Shown here piece after piece: positions 21,542 to 34,548 of a DNA stretch of 64,000 bases. The translations under genes were made by a program, and so were the position numbers. Origin of the DNA: Artemisia argyi (lineage: Eukaryota; Streptophyta; Magnoliopsida; Asterales; Asteraceae); assembly GCA_030686995.1 (NCBI GenBank), contig CM060704.1, positions 116,042,042 through 116,106,041 of the forward strand. Direction: 5' to 3'. The first letter of the stretch is position 1. Each line of letters starts with the position of its first letter. The notes under the pieces were generated by a model, which did no database searches, was not told the origin of the DNA, and worked only from the letters and a program-made list of their open reading frames with translations.

Positions 21542-24500
21542 ATGCAAATATCAAATTCTAAACAAAACCCATCTCTTGAAACCAGTGATGAAGATGATAA
21601 CAACAGCAACAGCACAGTCACAACAGACACTATCCCAGATAATGAACAAGAAGAAGAAGAAGTGACGTCATCATTGACATCAGAAGTTACATCATCCCAA
21701 GAACTTGATATCTGCAACAAAACATTGGATCTTCAAATTCTTGAAGAACCCACAAAAAGAAACGATTTTGAAGGGTTGTATTTATATAAAAATGTGTTTA
21801 ATTTGATACCCAGATCAGTTCTTGGGTTTAAGAAGCTGAAAAGTGTAAAGTATTTCGGGAATGAGGTGAATTTGTTTCCTTTAGGGTTTGGGGAGGAGTT
21901 GGTTAATTTGGAGAAGTTGCAAGTTAAGATTAGTTTGCCTGCGTTGAGGCTCGAGAAGTTGAAAGGGTTGAAGGAGTTGGAGCTGAGTAGGGCGCCCATA
22001 AGGGTTTCGGCGTTTCCGTTGTTGAAGGATATTGTGATGTTGGAAAAGTTGACCAAGCTTTCGGTTTGTTATTTTTCGATTAGGTGGGTTAAAGTTTGGT
22101 GCTTTTTGTTGTTGTTCTATTTGGTTATGACGATGTGTTGCTTGTCGGTTTGTTAATTTTTTATTAGGTGCATAAATTGATGAATTTAGGCTTGCTTTTG
22201 TTAAATTTCTGCTTATGTTAGAATAACTGTGGGCTTTCGATATAGGAGTAGGATTCGGACGAGAAGTTAAGCTTTTGCGATTATATAAAAACTTGGCTTA
22301 AGGACTGCCGTGCCCAATATTTTCTTAAAGGTTGTTGCGTTAGTTTTTCTGTGAATAAAGTTGATGAATTTAGGCTTTTCTTTTGTTATATTTCTGCTTG
22401 TATGTTGGAATGATACTAGCTTTTCGAGTTAGGATTAGGATTTGCGCTGTATCTGAAAACTAGGCTCTGTGTTTGCCGTGCCTTGTATTGCATTAAAGTT
22501 TGTTTCTTTTTTATGGATATTTTGATTGGGGTTTATGATAAGGTGAATAAGTTTAAGGAATTTGCATTTGTTTTGTTAGAATTTTGCTTATATGTTAGAA
22601 TGACACTAGCTTTTTAGAGGTAGGAGCAGGATTTTGACAAAATGTGGAGTTTTTGCATCATATATGAAAACTAGGCTCTGTTCTGCTTGATATTTTTATA
22701 AAGTTTGTTGATTTGTGTTATTTTTGATGATATGTTGATCGGTGTTTATGACTGTGTGAATAAAGTTAATGAACAATTGAACATAGTCAACGTGGCTTGC
22801 TTTTGTTAGATTTCTGCGTATTTGTTAGAATGACGCCTTTAGAGGAAGGATTAGGATTTGGCAAAAGGTTTAACTGTTTCGTTATTCTTGATAATTAGGA
22901 TCCTTCTACCTTGAATGCTTTGATCTTTATGTGATCTTTATGTGACTTTGATTGTGTTAAAGTTTTACATATTGTTGTATTTGATATTTGATCCTACTAG
23001 GCGTCTGTGACAAGAAGGGAATGTGAGCTTATAAGGTTTAGACGGTTTTAACTAGTGACTTCTTTTTAAGGTTTTGGTTTCAAACCTTATACCCCAATTG
23101 TGCATTAGGAGACCTTTTTCCTCTGGATGTTGTGTTGAGAGATTCTGATAAAGCTTTCTGGTTTAGCTTTGTGTTTCTTTAGTTTGATATAAACATCATT
23201 GTTAAAGGGGAATAAGCGAGTTTCATTCTACATTGACAAGGTGATATTGAGCAACAACCCCCTTTAAAGCCTACAATGTTAATATAAGAAAGTCCCAACA
23301 TAGTGTTGCTTTTGGAATAAGATATGGATTATGGACAACCATGTTATTAAAAGACTCAGTCAATGGAGGTAAAAAAGTAAAATCACAAATATATATTGAG
23401 TGGACTGAGATGTTGATTAAGAAATCCCTAATTGAGTAAGTTCAGTGAGTTTTGACACTTTTCTTTGTGACATAGTGACATTAGTTTTGGGTCGTAGATG
23501 CATTTGTGAACTCATGACACTTTTACTATGCTGTGCGGCTTGTTACTAACTTTTCTTGGGCAATCCTGATACGCATTGTCCTTCATTTTGAAAACTTCTT
23601 GTTTCTTTAGCTTGATTCATGTCCCAGATATTCTGATATTCTGAGTGGGACTGAGATAGTGATTAGGAAATCCCAGATAGGGTGGTTCAGTAAGTTTGAC
23701 ATTTTCTGTGTTTGTAACATACGTTATTTCTTAGATGTATTTCATGTTTATTTATTCTGAACCTTTTTACTATGTTGTGTGGCTTGTGTCCTGTTTATCT
23801 TAGTTCGTGTCTTTTTACTATGTTGGACGCACATTGTCTATCATCTTAGGCGACAAACCCTTGTTGTCTACTTGTCTTAGCTTAGTTCATGTCTTTTATT
23901 ACTTTTAGATGCGTGGCTTGAATCCAAGTTCAAATGGAGATCATATTTTTACGGTTTCACTTTGTAGTTAATAGTATCTGTTAGTAGTTAGTGTCCAGTT
24001 GCTTTTCCTGCTCAATTATGATGAGATTATCTTCTTGGATTAAAAGAAAGTGATTAAAGGTTTTTTTTTTTTTTTAAATATTTTGCAGATACTTGCCTCC
24101 AGAGATTGGCTGTCTTACTTATCTGGAGCACCTAGATCTCTCACACAATAAAATGAAAAATTTACCGACAGAAATTTGTAATTTAACTGCCTTGATAACA
24201 TTGAAAGTCGCTAATAATAAGTTGATTGAAGTACCTTCAGCCTTGTCCTCCCTCCAAAGATTGGAAAACCTGGACCTTTCAAATAACAGGTTGACGTCAT
24301 TAGTGTCTCTTGAATTTGACAAGATGCATGACCTGCGAACATTAAATCTTCAGGTACAAATATTCAACCTTAATTTCAACTCAATTTCATTTTGATAGTC
24401 AACTACACAAATATTTTGGAGAGTCAATGAGCAGTGCTATATGCATCTTTATATAGGGTAATATTGCACCTAAAGTACATTTACAATTATATAGTTCCCA

Positions 24501-27500
24501 GGGTATGCCCTAAATCTATGTAATTTATGTCAACTCTCGTTTGATCACTAAAGATTTATAGTTTTCTGTTGTTAGGATTTGTTGATTTTTTGGGTATAAT
24601 ACTTCGATAGGGCTTTGTCGTTGAGGATGGTATCATTGTTTTTCATTCAGCTGCACTTATTCAACATCTATTATTTGTGTTATTCACACATTACTGATGC
24701 ATTAAATATTTCTTTTGTTATAGTACAATAAGCTTCAGAATTTTTTTCAAGCACCTGTGTGGATAACCTGTGATCTTGAGGGGAATGATGAAGACATGGC
24801 CAATGGTGAATCCTTCAGCTCATCTGTAGAGATGGATGTACTTGAAAGTACTGTCACAGACCTTCATGATGATTCCATTAATGGTAGGCCTGATCATCTT
24901 CTTTCAATATTTAACATCTTTACTCGTTAGGCCATGTATTTTTCTCTAGATTATTAAACTAACTTTAATCAACTCTTAAATAGGCTCTGTTGCGTCCTCG
25001 TTGTTACATTCAACTGCATCTTCTTCAAATAGATCTTCTCAAAAAAGGTTCAAAAAACAGCAGGAGAGGCCTTGCAATTTGCAGGAGAAAGCTCGACAAG
25101 AGCGTTTGAACATGTCTAGGAATCGGAAAGGTGAAGATCCTCTCAATGTTTCAAATCAAGCTGCTAATGGAATTTGTGAATCGTCCGATGATATCGTCCC
25201 ACCTGAGCCCCTTCTTGAAGATTCATCAGTCGATGATGTCGATGTGGATAACAAAGAACCTTCTGCAGATTCCGATGTGTCAGAACAGGATGATGCAGAT
25301 AGCAGTGAGTGTGTCGCACTTGAATCTGCTGAGGGTAAAGATGTTGAAGATAATTGTAAGGAGAATAGTGCTGCATCGGACTCTATTCCAAAGGCTAGCC
25401 GGGCACACGATACCACGCTAATTAAAAAAAGAACTGGAAAAAGGAAAATAAAAGGGGGTCATGATGAATCTGAATATAAAAAGATAAAACTAGATAACAG
25501 AGATTTGGATGTGTCCTCTAGATATAGTACAACCTCATTCTGTAGCGTTGGCGACTATCTGCCAGATGGGTTCTATGACGCAGGACGAGATCGTCCTTTC
25601 TTGCCTCTTGATAGTTATGAGAAAACCTTGCATTTTGGTTCGCGTGAAGTTATTTTATTAGACAGGTATTTTCTTAATCTTTATACGTACATGTTTTATC
25701 AAACAGTTATTACCACAACACAAATGTAACTTTTTTTTTTTTTTTTTTCCTCAGAGAAACGGATGAAGAGTTGGAGGCTGTGACAAAATGTGCTAAAGCA
25801 TTAGTCTCTTTATACAATGGTGGAAATATTTCTGTTGATGAGTTTCAGATTGCTTTCTTGCTTGCTCAGTTTGTATCGGATCACTTTGGAGGGAGTGACA
25901 AAAGCTTAATGGTAGATAGGGCAAGAAAGTATGTTTCCGGATCAAACTATAAAAAGCCTTTTGTCTGCACATGTCCCACAGGCAACAACAAAGTTATTAT
26001 GAAATCTGCCACACAGAGTATAAGTTCTGCAGAGGACACGGTTCTCCTTAACATGTGTGAAAAATCTCTTCAGTTGGTAAAAGCAAGAAGAAACTCAATT
26101 ATTGTACCTATCGGGACTCTACAGTTTGGTGTTTGTAGACACAGGGCGTTGCTCATGAAGGTTATTGAAATTACCAGACTTACTGATTTTTATTTTATTT
26201 ATTTATTTATTTCTTCGTCTACGTGCTCTCATTTTTGACATATGAATAATTTCTTGTTTTTGTTGCTTTTAATTTAGTATCTTTGTGATCGAGTGGAGCC
26301 TCGAGTGCCATGTGAACTTGTGAGAGGGTATTTGGATTTCGCACCACATGCATGGAATGTAATCGTTGTTAAAAGGGGTGATTCAGAGGTTCGGTTTGTA
26401 GTTGATGCATGTCGTCCTCATGATATAAGGGAAGAGGCGGACCCTGAATATTTCTACAGGTATATCTTCTTTGCTATACTAAGTTTTCATTTGTGTGTGT
26501 GCGCAATAGATTGTTGGAATTTAACCTTCTGGTAAGCTGTAAGTTGAATGTACACATTGATATACATGTAATATATTGAAGAGCACAACAATAGTTTTTT
26601 TGTTGAAGAGCACAACAATAACGGGTTTAATCTGGTTTGTGTCAAACGGGATTTTTTTTTATCTGCGGGTCATTGCAATCATTCAAATGCTTTTTACGTG
26701 ACTTTCGGCCCTTTTTTATAGCATTTTTTTTTCTATCTCACCTGTTTGAGCAGTTATCAGTAATAAAATCCGAATTGAACTGTTTTCATATGTACAAGTG
26801 AAATTGCCATCTATAGCTTCGCAAGTATTAGCTTATTGTGTTTTCTGTCTCTTCTGTGTTTTTGTAAATGGCACATATTTGCAAAAGCCCTTCATGTTAT
26901 ATTACTAGTTTCACTGCATGTAGATACTAGAGACTGTACTATTAGTTGTGTTTGCATATCTATATGAACGCATTCTGATTAGTTGGTTGCTTGTTTTGTA
27001 GGTACATTCCTCTCAGCCGGATGAATAGTGACACGAGTCCTGATGTCGACTATTCTTTTCCTTCTTTTTCTGACTGTAAGGAAATTAAGGAAGGAGGTTC
27101 AACAACACTTATCCAGTGCAACCTTGGATCAGTTGAGGCTGCTGCTAAGGTATTGATAACTGCTTTATCTTTGCTATAATTATCAAAAGATAATTTGACC
27201 AAAAAACGCTTAATTTTGGAAAGAAAGGATGGGTATTTAGGTAATTGTAGTTTACCCTTGATCAGTTTTTCTCTTGGAGGATGATGCACTTTAGACTAAT
27301 ACATGCATATATAAACTTGTTTGTTTTGTCTTATTATGCTTATTTATAACTACAAAGTGTAAAATATATATGTGGCAGGTACGCACCTTGGAAGTAAGTG
27401 GGAGCTCTGCAGACGAAATTAGAAATTTTGAATTCAACTGCTTAGGGGAAGTGAGACTCTTAAGCGTTTTGAAGCATCCATGTATCGTAAATATTTTAGG

Positions 27501-29389
27501 CCATCAAATATCTACCAAGTGGTTACCATCTCAAGATGGAACACCAGGGCATCGTGTATTGCAATCTGCCATTTATATGGAGCATGTAAAAGGGGGATCG
27601 TTAAAGGTAATTTTCATCAAGTTTTATTAAGAAATCATATTTTTATTCAAATAGTATGATTTATGTAACCGTGTTCAATACACTATATAAATAACAATTA
27701 CTAGTTTTCTATTTTACTGCTTTATGGTTCATGGTTAGTTGACTTAATTCTCTTTTCAATTACAGAATTATATAGAAAAGCTTGGAAGATCCGGCGAGAA
27801 GCATGTTCCTGTGGGATTAGCCTTGCAAATTGCTAGAGATGTTGCCTGGGCATTATCTGAGCTCCATTCGAAAGATATAATTCATCGTGACTTGAAGAGT
27901 GAAAATGTTCTGATTGACATAAGTGAAGAATCTGATGGAGCAACTGTTGTGAAGCTATGTGATTTTGATCGAGCAGTTCCTCTATATTCTCCTTTGCATA
28001 CATGCTGTATTGGTCATATAGGGATACCTCCACCTGATGTTTGTGTCGGAACACCTCGTTGGATGGCCCCTGAAGTATATCAGACAATCCATGATCGCCG
28101 TTTGTACGGACTGGTATGATATATTAGTTCTGTATAAAATTGTTTTGATTCATTGTACATCCGAGTTCTTAAAAAATATTTATATTTAGCGTGAAAACTT
28201 GTATGAAAACACTATGCTTACGGGGTACAAAATGGCCCAAGCGGAATTTAATCACTCATATGTACAACTAATAGGACAGTGGCTCAATCTGGACAAATTA
28301 AAAAGTATGCCCATACCTTTTGCGAAAAGACCAAAACTCTTTTTGTAGATTTTGGTTGTAATGCAGTCTCTGAAATAGTACTTGACATCTTTGAGTGAGT
28401 TTTACTTTTATGGGTCTTTCTAATACGTATTTTTTTTTGTTTGCTGTAGGAAGTGGATTTATGGTCTTTTGGATGTCTACTATTGGAATTATTGACTTTG
28501 CAACTGCCTTATGCCGGTTTGCAGGAATCTAAAATTCATCAGCTTATTATGGTATGTACAACTCTCCATTACCTCCTTGTTGAATTTGCATACTATTACC
28601 TCCTTCGTTGTTGTACACCACAAAAGTAGACGTTGTGAGGTGTATATCTATCTACATGTCAGTAAGAGTATGGAATCCCGTATAATCGCATATGATTTAC
28701 ATATTTGCTAAAAACCTGAAACCTAAAGAACTAATGTTGGGCCATCGCTCTGTCACCTACTAGTTGCATTGCTTGCGTTCTCTTATGTCATTCAATGTAT
28801 GTTATAGATAATAAAATGGGTAGGTTGGTATGGGACTATGGGTCAACCTGGGTCGCGTCTAAGGATGGTGGATTGGATTGGTTTTGCCAGAAACGCTTTT
28901 GTTCAAAACCTTTGTAGTTTAGAAATTACTAGTCTCCCAAATGTGATTACAATATGAATATAGTTCCATTCAAGAATCAAAGGTTTTATGCATCAATTAT
29001 ACACATTTAGTGACTTTCTGTGTTTGACCGCTTTTTTTGCTACACTTGTTATACATGTTTGACTCTTTTGAGAAAAACATAACCGTGATCGCCAATGTGT
29101 CAAAATTTTATTATACATCTTTTAGTTTATATTTTGACAGATAACTGATAGTAATATTTTTTTAATTTGATTTAAACAGATGGGCAAACGACCACTGTTG
29201 ACAGATGGGCTAGAGGCCTTGGGTCCAGTTGAAGATATTGAAGAGACGGAACCTGATACTGAAGATTACAAAGAAGAAAAAACCCTGAGATTTTTAATTG
29301 ATATTTATCGACAGTGTACCAAGGAGGATCCTAGTGATCGTCCAACAGCAGAAGAACTTTACCAAACGCTTGTTGATTTTCAGACTTGA
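21542..29389 (+). CDS. LRR, EDR1-like and Raf-like kinase protein (At1g04210 type), 11 exons
   Basis: Exons: 21542-22083, 24089-24353, 24724-24883, 24984-25665, 25755-26160, 26278-26459, 27002-27149, 27379-27606, 27766-28113, 28450-28551, 29180-29389. All introns are GT-AG and all phases close, giving 1090 residues. Domains: acidic N-tail; LRRs about 70-280 (LEHLDLSHNKMKNLP, LENLDLSNNRLTSL); acidic linker with a basic KKRTGKRK (470-477); EDR1/transglutaminase-like domain about 550-755 with candidate Cys677 (CRHRALL), His709 (HAWN) and Asp728; kinase about 780-1085 with Lys795, HRDLKSEN (911-918), DFD instead of DFG (937-939) and APE (972-974). The order matches my memory of Arabidopsis At1g04210, a putative Raf-related kinase; it lacks a clear glycine loop. 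Substrates are unknown. The start is the first ATG after the TATA box. Confidence 0.93.
22190..22980 (+). repeat. degenerate ~190-bp tandem repeats in kinase intron 1
   Basis: A block with TTCTGCTTAT.TGTTAGAAT, then an AGGATTAGGATTTG-like and AAACTAGGCTCTG-like string, recurs from about 22207, 22392, 22582 and 22812. The copies are strongly diverged. A second, shorter duplicated block (GAGTGGACTGAGAT... AAATCCC) occurs at about 23398 and 23643. Both lie in the 2-kb first intron. Confidence 0.6.
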
Positions 29390-29656
29390 CTAGTTCAAAA
29401 TTGTAGTCTTATTGCTTTTTATTTGTCTTCGGCTGTAAGGTTAGGTTATATCACTGTATGAGTATTAGCTGTCGTTAGTGTATTGCATGTATGTCTGTTG
29501 TTTATTTCTTCCCGGGTGATTAGAGCCAGGGTGAAGTTGTGTTATGGATCTTATTTATTTCTATTCCGGATACCGCTACTGTCATGAATCTTTCTAATTG
29601 CTATTACGGATACTGTCAGTGTCAAATATTAGGTCAAGATTAAGCTGTCATGAATC

Positions 29657-29694
<38 letters not shown>

Positions 29695-29941
29695 ATTTAT
29701 TATTATTATTATTTTTTATTATGGATACTGCCACTGTCAAATATTAGAGCCAGGTGAAGCTGTGTTGTGTATCTTATTTATTTCTCTTTTGGATACCGAA
29801 CGCTTTATATAATGTGTATCTATAAGGGATTGATGATCACGCTTCGCATCGATAATATTTAGTCTATTCTTTGTAAAAAAAAGAGCGTTGTGTAATGTTT
29901 ACTTCTTTTATTAATCGTTGGATGATCTATCAATCAGCCTA
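29390..29941 (+). other. kinase gene 3' UTR and downstream DNA
   Basis: The sequence after the stop is kept in two further places (37290-37640 and 63841-64000), which marks the duplicated segment. It contains an imperfect direct repeat (AGAGCCAGG.TGAAG.TGTGTT at 29522 and 29746), a T-run at 29659-29682 and TTAT repeats up to about 29716. No clear polyadenylation site could be fixed. Confidence 0.6.
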
Positions 29942-32911
29942 TCTTTTATATAATAAAAAAATTACATCATTTCGGAGTGTTTTTAAAAATCCCTTCTCAT
30001 TGAAAAAAAAATTAGACCAATAGCAGAGCTCAATTTTGCCACGTAGGCGAAATCGATGAACGTGATTGGTCAAAAAAATGTCAAAATTAAATTGATTTTG
30101 GTCAAACTTAATAAAATTTGGTGGAGAAATTTGGTTAAGAAAAAAAATGCATAAAAACATAGGTGTCAAATTTATGAAAACAAAAACTTAAAAAAAGAGG
30201 AAGTAATTATCAAAACTTTAGTGATTGAATTTTAAATAATTTATATAGAGTAAAGTGTAAAATTACAAGTTTTCATGTTTTTTAATAACTTTATAAAAAA
30301 CACAAATAACCCCTTACACTTTATACCCCTATACTTTATAATAGTAACTTTGTTTAAAATTACATGAAACTTTCATCCATTAAAATTACAAAAATTTGGT
30401 AAATATGGGAATTAGTTTTAATATATGTTAAATATTTTTTTAAACTAATGTTAGTTTTAAACTTTCATCTATTAGAATATTTTTTTAAATAAGGACTCAT
30501 TTGGTAAATATGCGAATTAGTTTTAATATACGTTAAATATTTTTTTAAACTAAATTTAGTTTTAAACTTTCATCCATTAGAATATTTTTTTTTTAAATAA
30601 AGACTCATGTTACTATTTAAAAGTTTAATTTATACGTACACGGGTTTGAAATACGGCTAAATTATTAGTAACGGGAATATAAATATCAAATGGTAAGCAC
30701 GATACTGTGATATGAAAATAAATATATACGATTCTACTTATAACAACGACTCATGAAATTGTTATTTAAAATTTGTATATGGATATCCATAAAAACATTT
30801 TAAAAACTTTACGGAGCATATTTTAACTTCATCAACGCTCATTATGTGCTAATAAATTCACACATTTTATAGAACATGATATTAATAGTTAAAGTTAAAC
30901 AACAAAATCAACCTCAACCTCAACACGTCTCTCAGTTAAAAACGTTACACAAAGTTAATTATTAAAAAAAAATAAACAAACACATGGGTTAGATAGTCAT
31001 TGTTTAATATAGAATGTGTTTTCCTTAAATTATATTAAAAAAATGCACGCATCACAATTCTTATTTGATAACAATCACCTCCTAAAAAAATTAAAAAAAT
31101 AAAATAAAATAAAAAATAAAAAAACGTAGGTGTTTTCCTTAACTTTATTCATTGACGTGATGTTTTATTAAAAAAATAAAAAATAAAAAATAAAAAAACG
31201 TAATAGTTGGCCTTTGTAAACGAATTAAAAGTATGTACATGAGAATTATTCAGCAAGAATATATAGTTTTAATCAGGTTATTACGTTACTATACCGCGAT
31301 AATGTTATTGAGTTGGTAATCACAGATGTGACATACAACCATTATTCTATACTTATGATTTATGTGTAAACCTCTTTTTGCTTCTGAATAGAATCCGAAA
31401 AAGACCTCAACAGATCTTTGGCTTATGCCTTATCTAGTTGATAGTATTTAGTAACTTTTTTTTTTATGGTTTAACTTTTTTGTTATACACACCAACTTTT
31501 AGTAACTCTTTTTTATGTTTTGTTGAAAATTTCTATACTTAATATTTGTGTTTTTACTATAAACACGCTAAGCTATAATAGAATTAGTTGTGAGTTCAGG
31601 GGTTTTTCACTAGGCTTCTAAAAAAGCTTATAGCTTTATCATACACTTATTATGTTATGGTAATTGAATAAGCCAATAAGCACCTTTAATAAGCATAACC
31701 AAACACCCCTTTAAGTTCTAATATGAAGTTTTCTTATTTGATGTTATGACTAACTTTGTTGTTATCCTCGCTATAATGCAACACATTAGTGGTTTTTGCA
31801 GTTTTATTATCTTATCACACGAACTAAAGTGTAATGCAATTTGTTGTGTGCGTTTTTTAGAGGAGAATTAAGTATCAACACTTGATTGTCGTGGAATGAT
31901 TTTCTACGCCTGCTCAAGTTATGAATGTATAATTTAGTTGAGTTGCTGATTTAGATAATACATGAATGTATTTTAATGTATCAAAGATGTGTTTTAGTGC
32001 CAATATAAGGAATTTTATGGTAGGAATTCTTTTCGGAGTGTAATTTGTCTTTGAATGAGTTAATGAAACTTAGCAGTTGTTTGCTATCATTGATAACACT
32101 ATAAGTGTCAACCAACGGTCTAAAATATGGGTGTCTTTTACCTTGATGATTTAGACCAATTGTAAAGAAAGTTGCATTAAAGTGAAAGGTCGATAACGAT
32201 TCAAACAATCCTAAAAGACTTGCGAATATACTTTTTGTCATTTTTTCACGCATTTATAATTTACTTATACAAGTAATAATAATTTCCTTACATAGTTCGT
32301 GCTTAGAGAAAAATTATTCTTATACATTATACATAAACGTAAGATTAAATTTGAGTTCTACCCATTACATATTTTTTTCGTTTCTCTTTATGTAATAAAG
32401 AAGCTATAGTGTAAGCATCTATGTTAATTTGACAATTTTATGATCAAACATAAGAAGTAAATAACACAAACTTATGAAAATACAACTTTCCAAACAAAAG
32501 GTACATTAGTAAAAATGATGTGATGGTTATTCATAATTAAGGAAATGAATCAATCTTCAAAGCTATCTAAATATGCTACATATTTTAATGAAAATATAAG
32601 TAAAAGAAATAGCACAATTACAAAACACATCGTAAATTGATAGCACGAGTTTGCAAAACTAAAAGCATATATCACTAACATCTCACGCAAGTCAAGTATT
32701 ATCATGTGATTTTACTTGAATAGTAAAATATATTTTTTAATCCAAAAGCATTCTCCTAAAATAATAGGTAGGTTATAACATATACATATATTTTTAGTCC
32801 ACCAATTAAAATCATTTGAAACATGTTAAGTGGTTCATTTCTTAATCGATAATAATACATAATTAAAACGAAATTTTAAAAACCCTGTGCGTGCACAGGT
32901 ATTATAACTAG
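29942..32911 (+). mobile_element. non-autonomous Helitron (2970 bp)
   Basis: The 5' end TCTTTTATATAATA follows an A (29941). The 3' end has the hairpin CCTGTGC-GT-GCACAGG (32884-32899), 8 bases of spacer and the terminal CTAG (32908-32911), followed by T. These are the plant Helitron hallmarks: TC start, stem-loop near a CTRR end, insertion between A and T, no target duplication. No Rep/helicase protein was found, and no captured gene was recognised. A ~106-bp direct repeat lies at about 30397-30610. It sits between the kinase 3' region and DNA that is adjacent to the kinase-derived copy at 37640. Confidence 0.8.
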
Positions 32912-33082
32912 TTCTTTATAGATATGAATGTTGAAAATCTATGTATGTTTTGCAACGATTTCTTTTGTGTGTGAAATGTAGCTATATATTAATCAGTTAG
33001 CGGTTAACCATCTCCGATAACGTATGTTATTTATAAAAAATTAGAAAAGCTCGGCAAGCCAATGGCTCAACGGTTCTTGCTG

Positions 33083-33240
33083 GTGGACCGCCTACAATTG
33101 CTTGCGGCTAGGTGGCTTTCCATTTCTATCTTATCAAAGAAATTACATGAAACACACATATGTGGACCGCCTACAATTGCTTGCGGCTAGGTGGCTTTCC
33201 ATTTCTATCTTATCAAAGAAATTACATGAAACACACATAT
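33083..33240 (+). repeat. 79-bp tandem duplication
   Basis: The unit starting GTGGACCGCCTACAATTGCT at 33083 is repeated from 33162 without visible change. The lack of differences indicates a recent duplication. It is inside segment D1 and is not present in D2. Confidence 0.85.
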
Positions 33241-33742
33241 GTGGCCACCGTTGGTGGTCACCTTTCTGTTATAATCTTTGGCGGCCACATCTGGCTATCT
33301 TGACTTTGGCCATATTATCTCTCTTCATTTTTTCTTTATGAATAGATTTGATGTTGAGTTTAAGATAGTTAAACAAAGGGGCTCAAATGTACCGGAGAAA
33401 GAAAAGGGAAAATCATTTCTATATGTAACGTTTTAACTTTTATTGTCTGTATCATTACGGTCATCCAACAAAACGACCTTTTTTTAGCTCGAAACGACAT
33501 GTTTTTTGTTCATAGATGTATAAGTATAATATAATAACACTAAAAAGGTAACATGGCCACTGAAAAACTGAAGTTATAATTTACACTTGATAAATCAAAT
33601 AAGTACAAATATAAGAGTAGATCAAAATTAATAAATGAAATAAGTAAAATGTAACCCTACAAGCTAAGCCATCAAATAAGTACAAAGTGTAAACAAAATT
33701 AATAAATCAAATAACACGACAAAAAGCAGTAATGATGTAAAC

Positions 33743-34395
33743 CAAGGTTTTCAAGATCGGGATCCTACTTAGGATCGATTTTGTCTTTGCAAGATCGAGA
33801 TCGTAAGATCGGATCGGGATCTTAAGATCCTACCATAATGCATTTTTTAAGTATCCTTTGTAATATTATACAAATTTATAAATTATTATATACATAAACA
33901 CAAAATTATATAAATATTTCATAGAAATGTTGTCTTAAATTATGGTTATGAAATGTATAAGGAGATTATAACATGTTGTTTTTTCAATTTTACAAAACAC
34001 AATTCATAAATTTGTAGTTTTTTAGTTTGCTAGTTCGAGAAAAGTAAGATCGGATCGGATTAGATCCTAAGATCCTATGGTCAGGATCGGGTTCCTATAC
34101 GATCTTAAGCTTTCAAAGATCCTACATAAGATCCGGATCGTTTTTGCTTTGCAGTATCGTCGGATCGTTTTTGCTTTGCAGTATCTTTTTTAGTTTGCTA
34201 GTTCGAGAAAAGTAAGATCGGATCGGATTAGATCCTAAGATCCTATGGTCAGGATCGGGTTCCTATACGATCTTAAGCTTTCAAAGATCCTACATAAGAT
34301 CCGGATCGTTTTTGCTTTGCAGTATCGTCGGATCGTTTTTGCTTTGCAGTATCGTAAAATCGTAAGATCCTAAGATCGGGATCCTGACAACCATT
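33743..34395 (+). mobile_element. hAT-like non-autonomous element with GATC-rich ends
   Basis: It is flanked by the 8-bp direct repeat ATGTAAAC (33735-33742 and 34396-34403). The left end CAAGGTTTTCAAGATCGGGA and the reverse complement of the right end AATGGTTGTCAGGATCCCGA are imperfect inverted repeats. Dense GGATCG/AAGATC words fill both ends. The matching place in D2 (about 38358-38375) has no insert. A 168-bp internal segment is duplicated in tandem (34021-34188 and 34189-34356). An 8-bp duplication and CAA.GTTTT ends fit the hAT superfamily. No transposase is encoded. Confidence 0.8.
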
Positions 34396-34548
34396 ATGTA
34401 AACCCATCACATATATTAACTTCATGCTACCATACTACCAACCAATAAAAATAATTATGAACTATATATATACACATTTCTTTCTTTCATTTTCCAATGT
34501 GGGATTCACTTCACACCCATTCCCACTTCATACAAATATCTAGTATAG

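Larger units (their letters stand above)
32913..34548 (+). repeat. duplicated segment D1, downstream flank of the kinase gene
   Basis: 32925-33083, 33400-33742 and 34404-34548 match 37646-37800, 37980-38390 and 38400-38640 in order and orientation (for example GTTAACCATCTCCGATAACG; AACGACATGTTTTTTGTTCA; TCTAGTATAGCC). D1 lies before the second copy of the kinase 3' end and D2 lies after it, as expected of tandem segment duplication. A 79-bp tandem pair at 33083-33240 and a hAT-like insertion (33743-34395) occur only in D1. Confidence 0.8.

Noticed and set aside
25131..25421. Overlapping frames on both strands within kinase exon 4
   Set aside because: They are shadows of the acidic linker of the kinase protein, whose frame joins exons 3 and 5 in phase.
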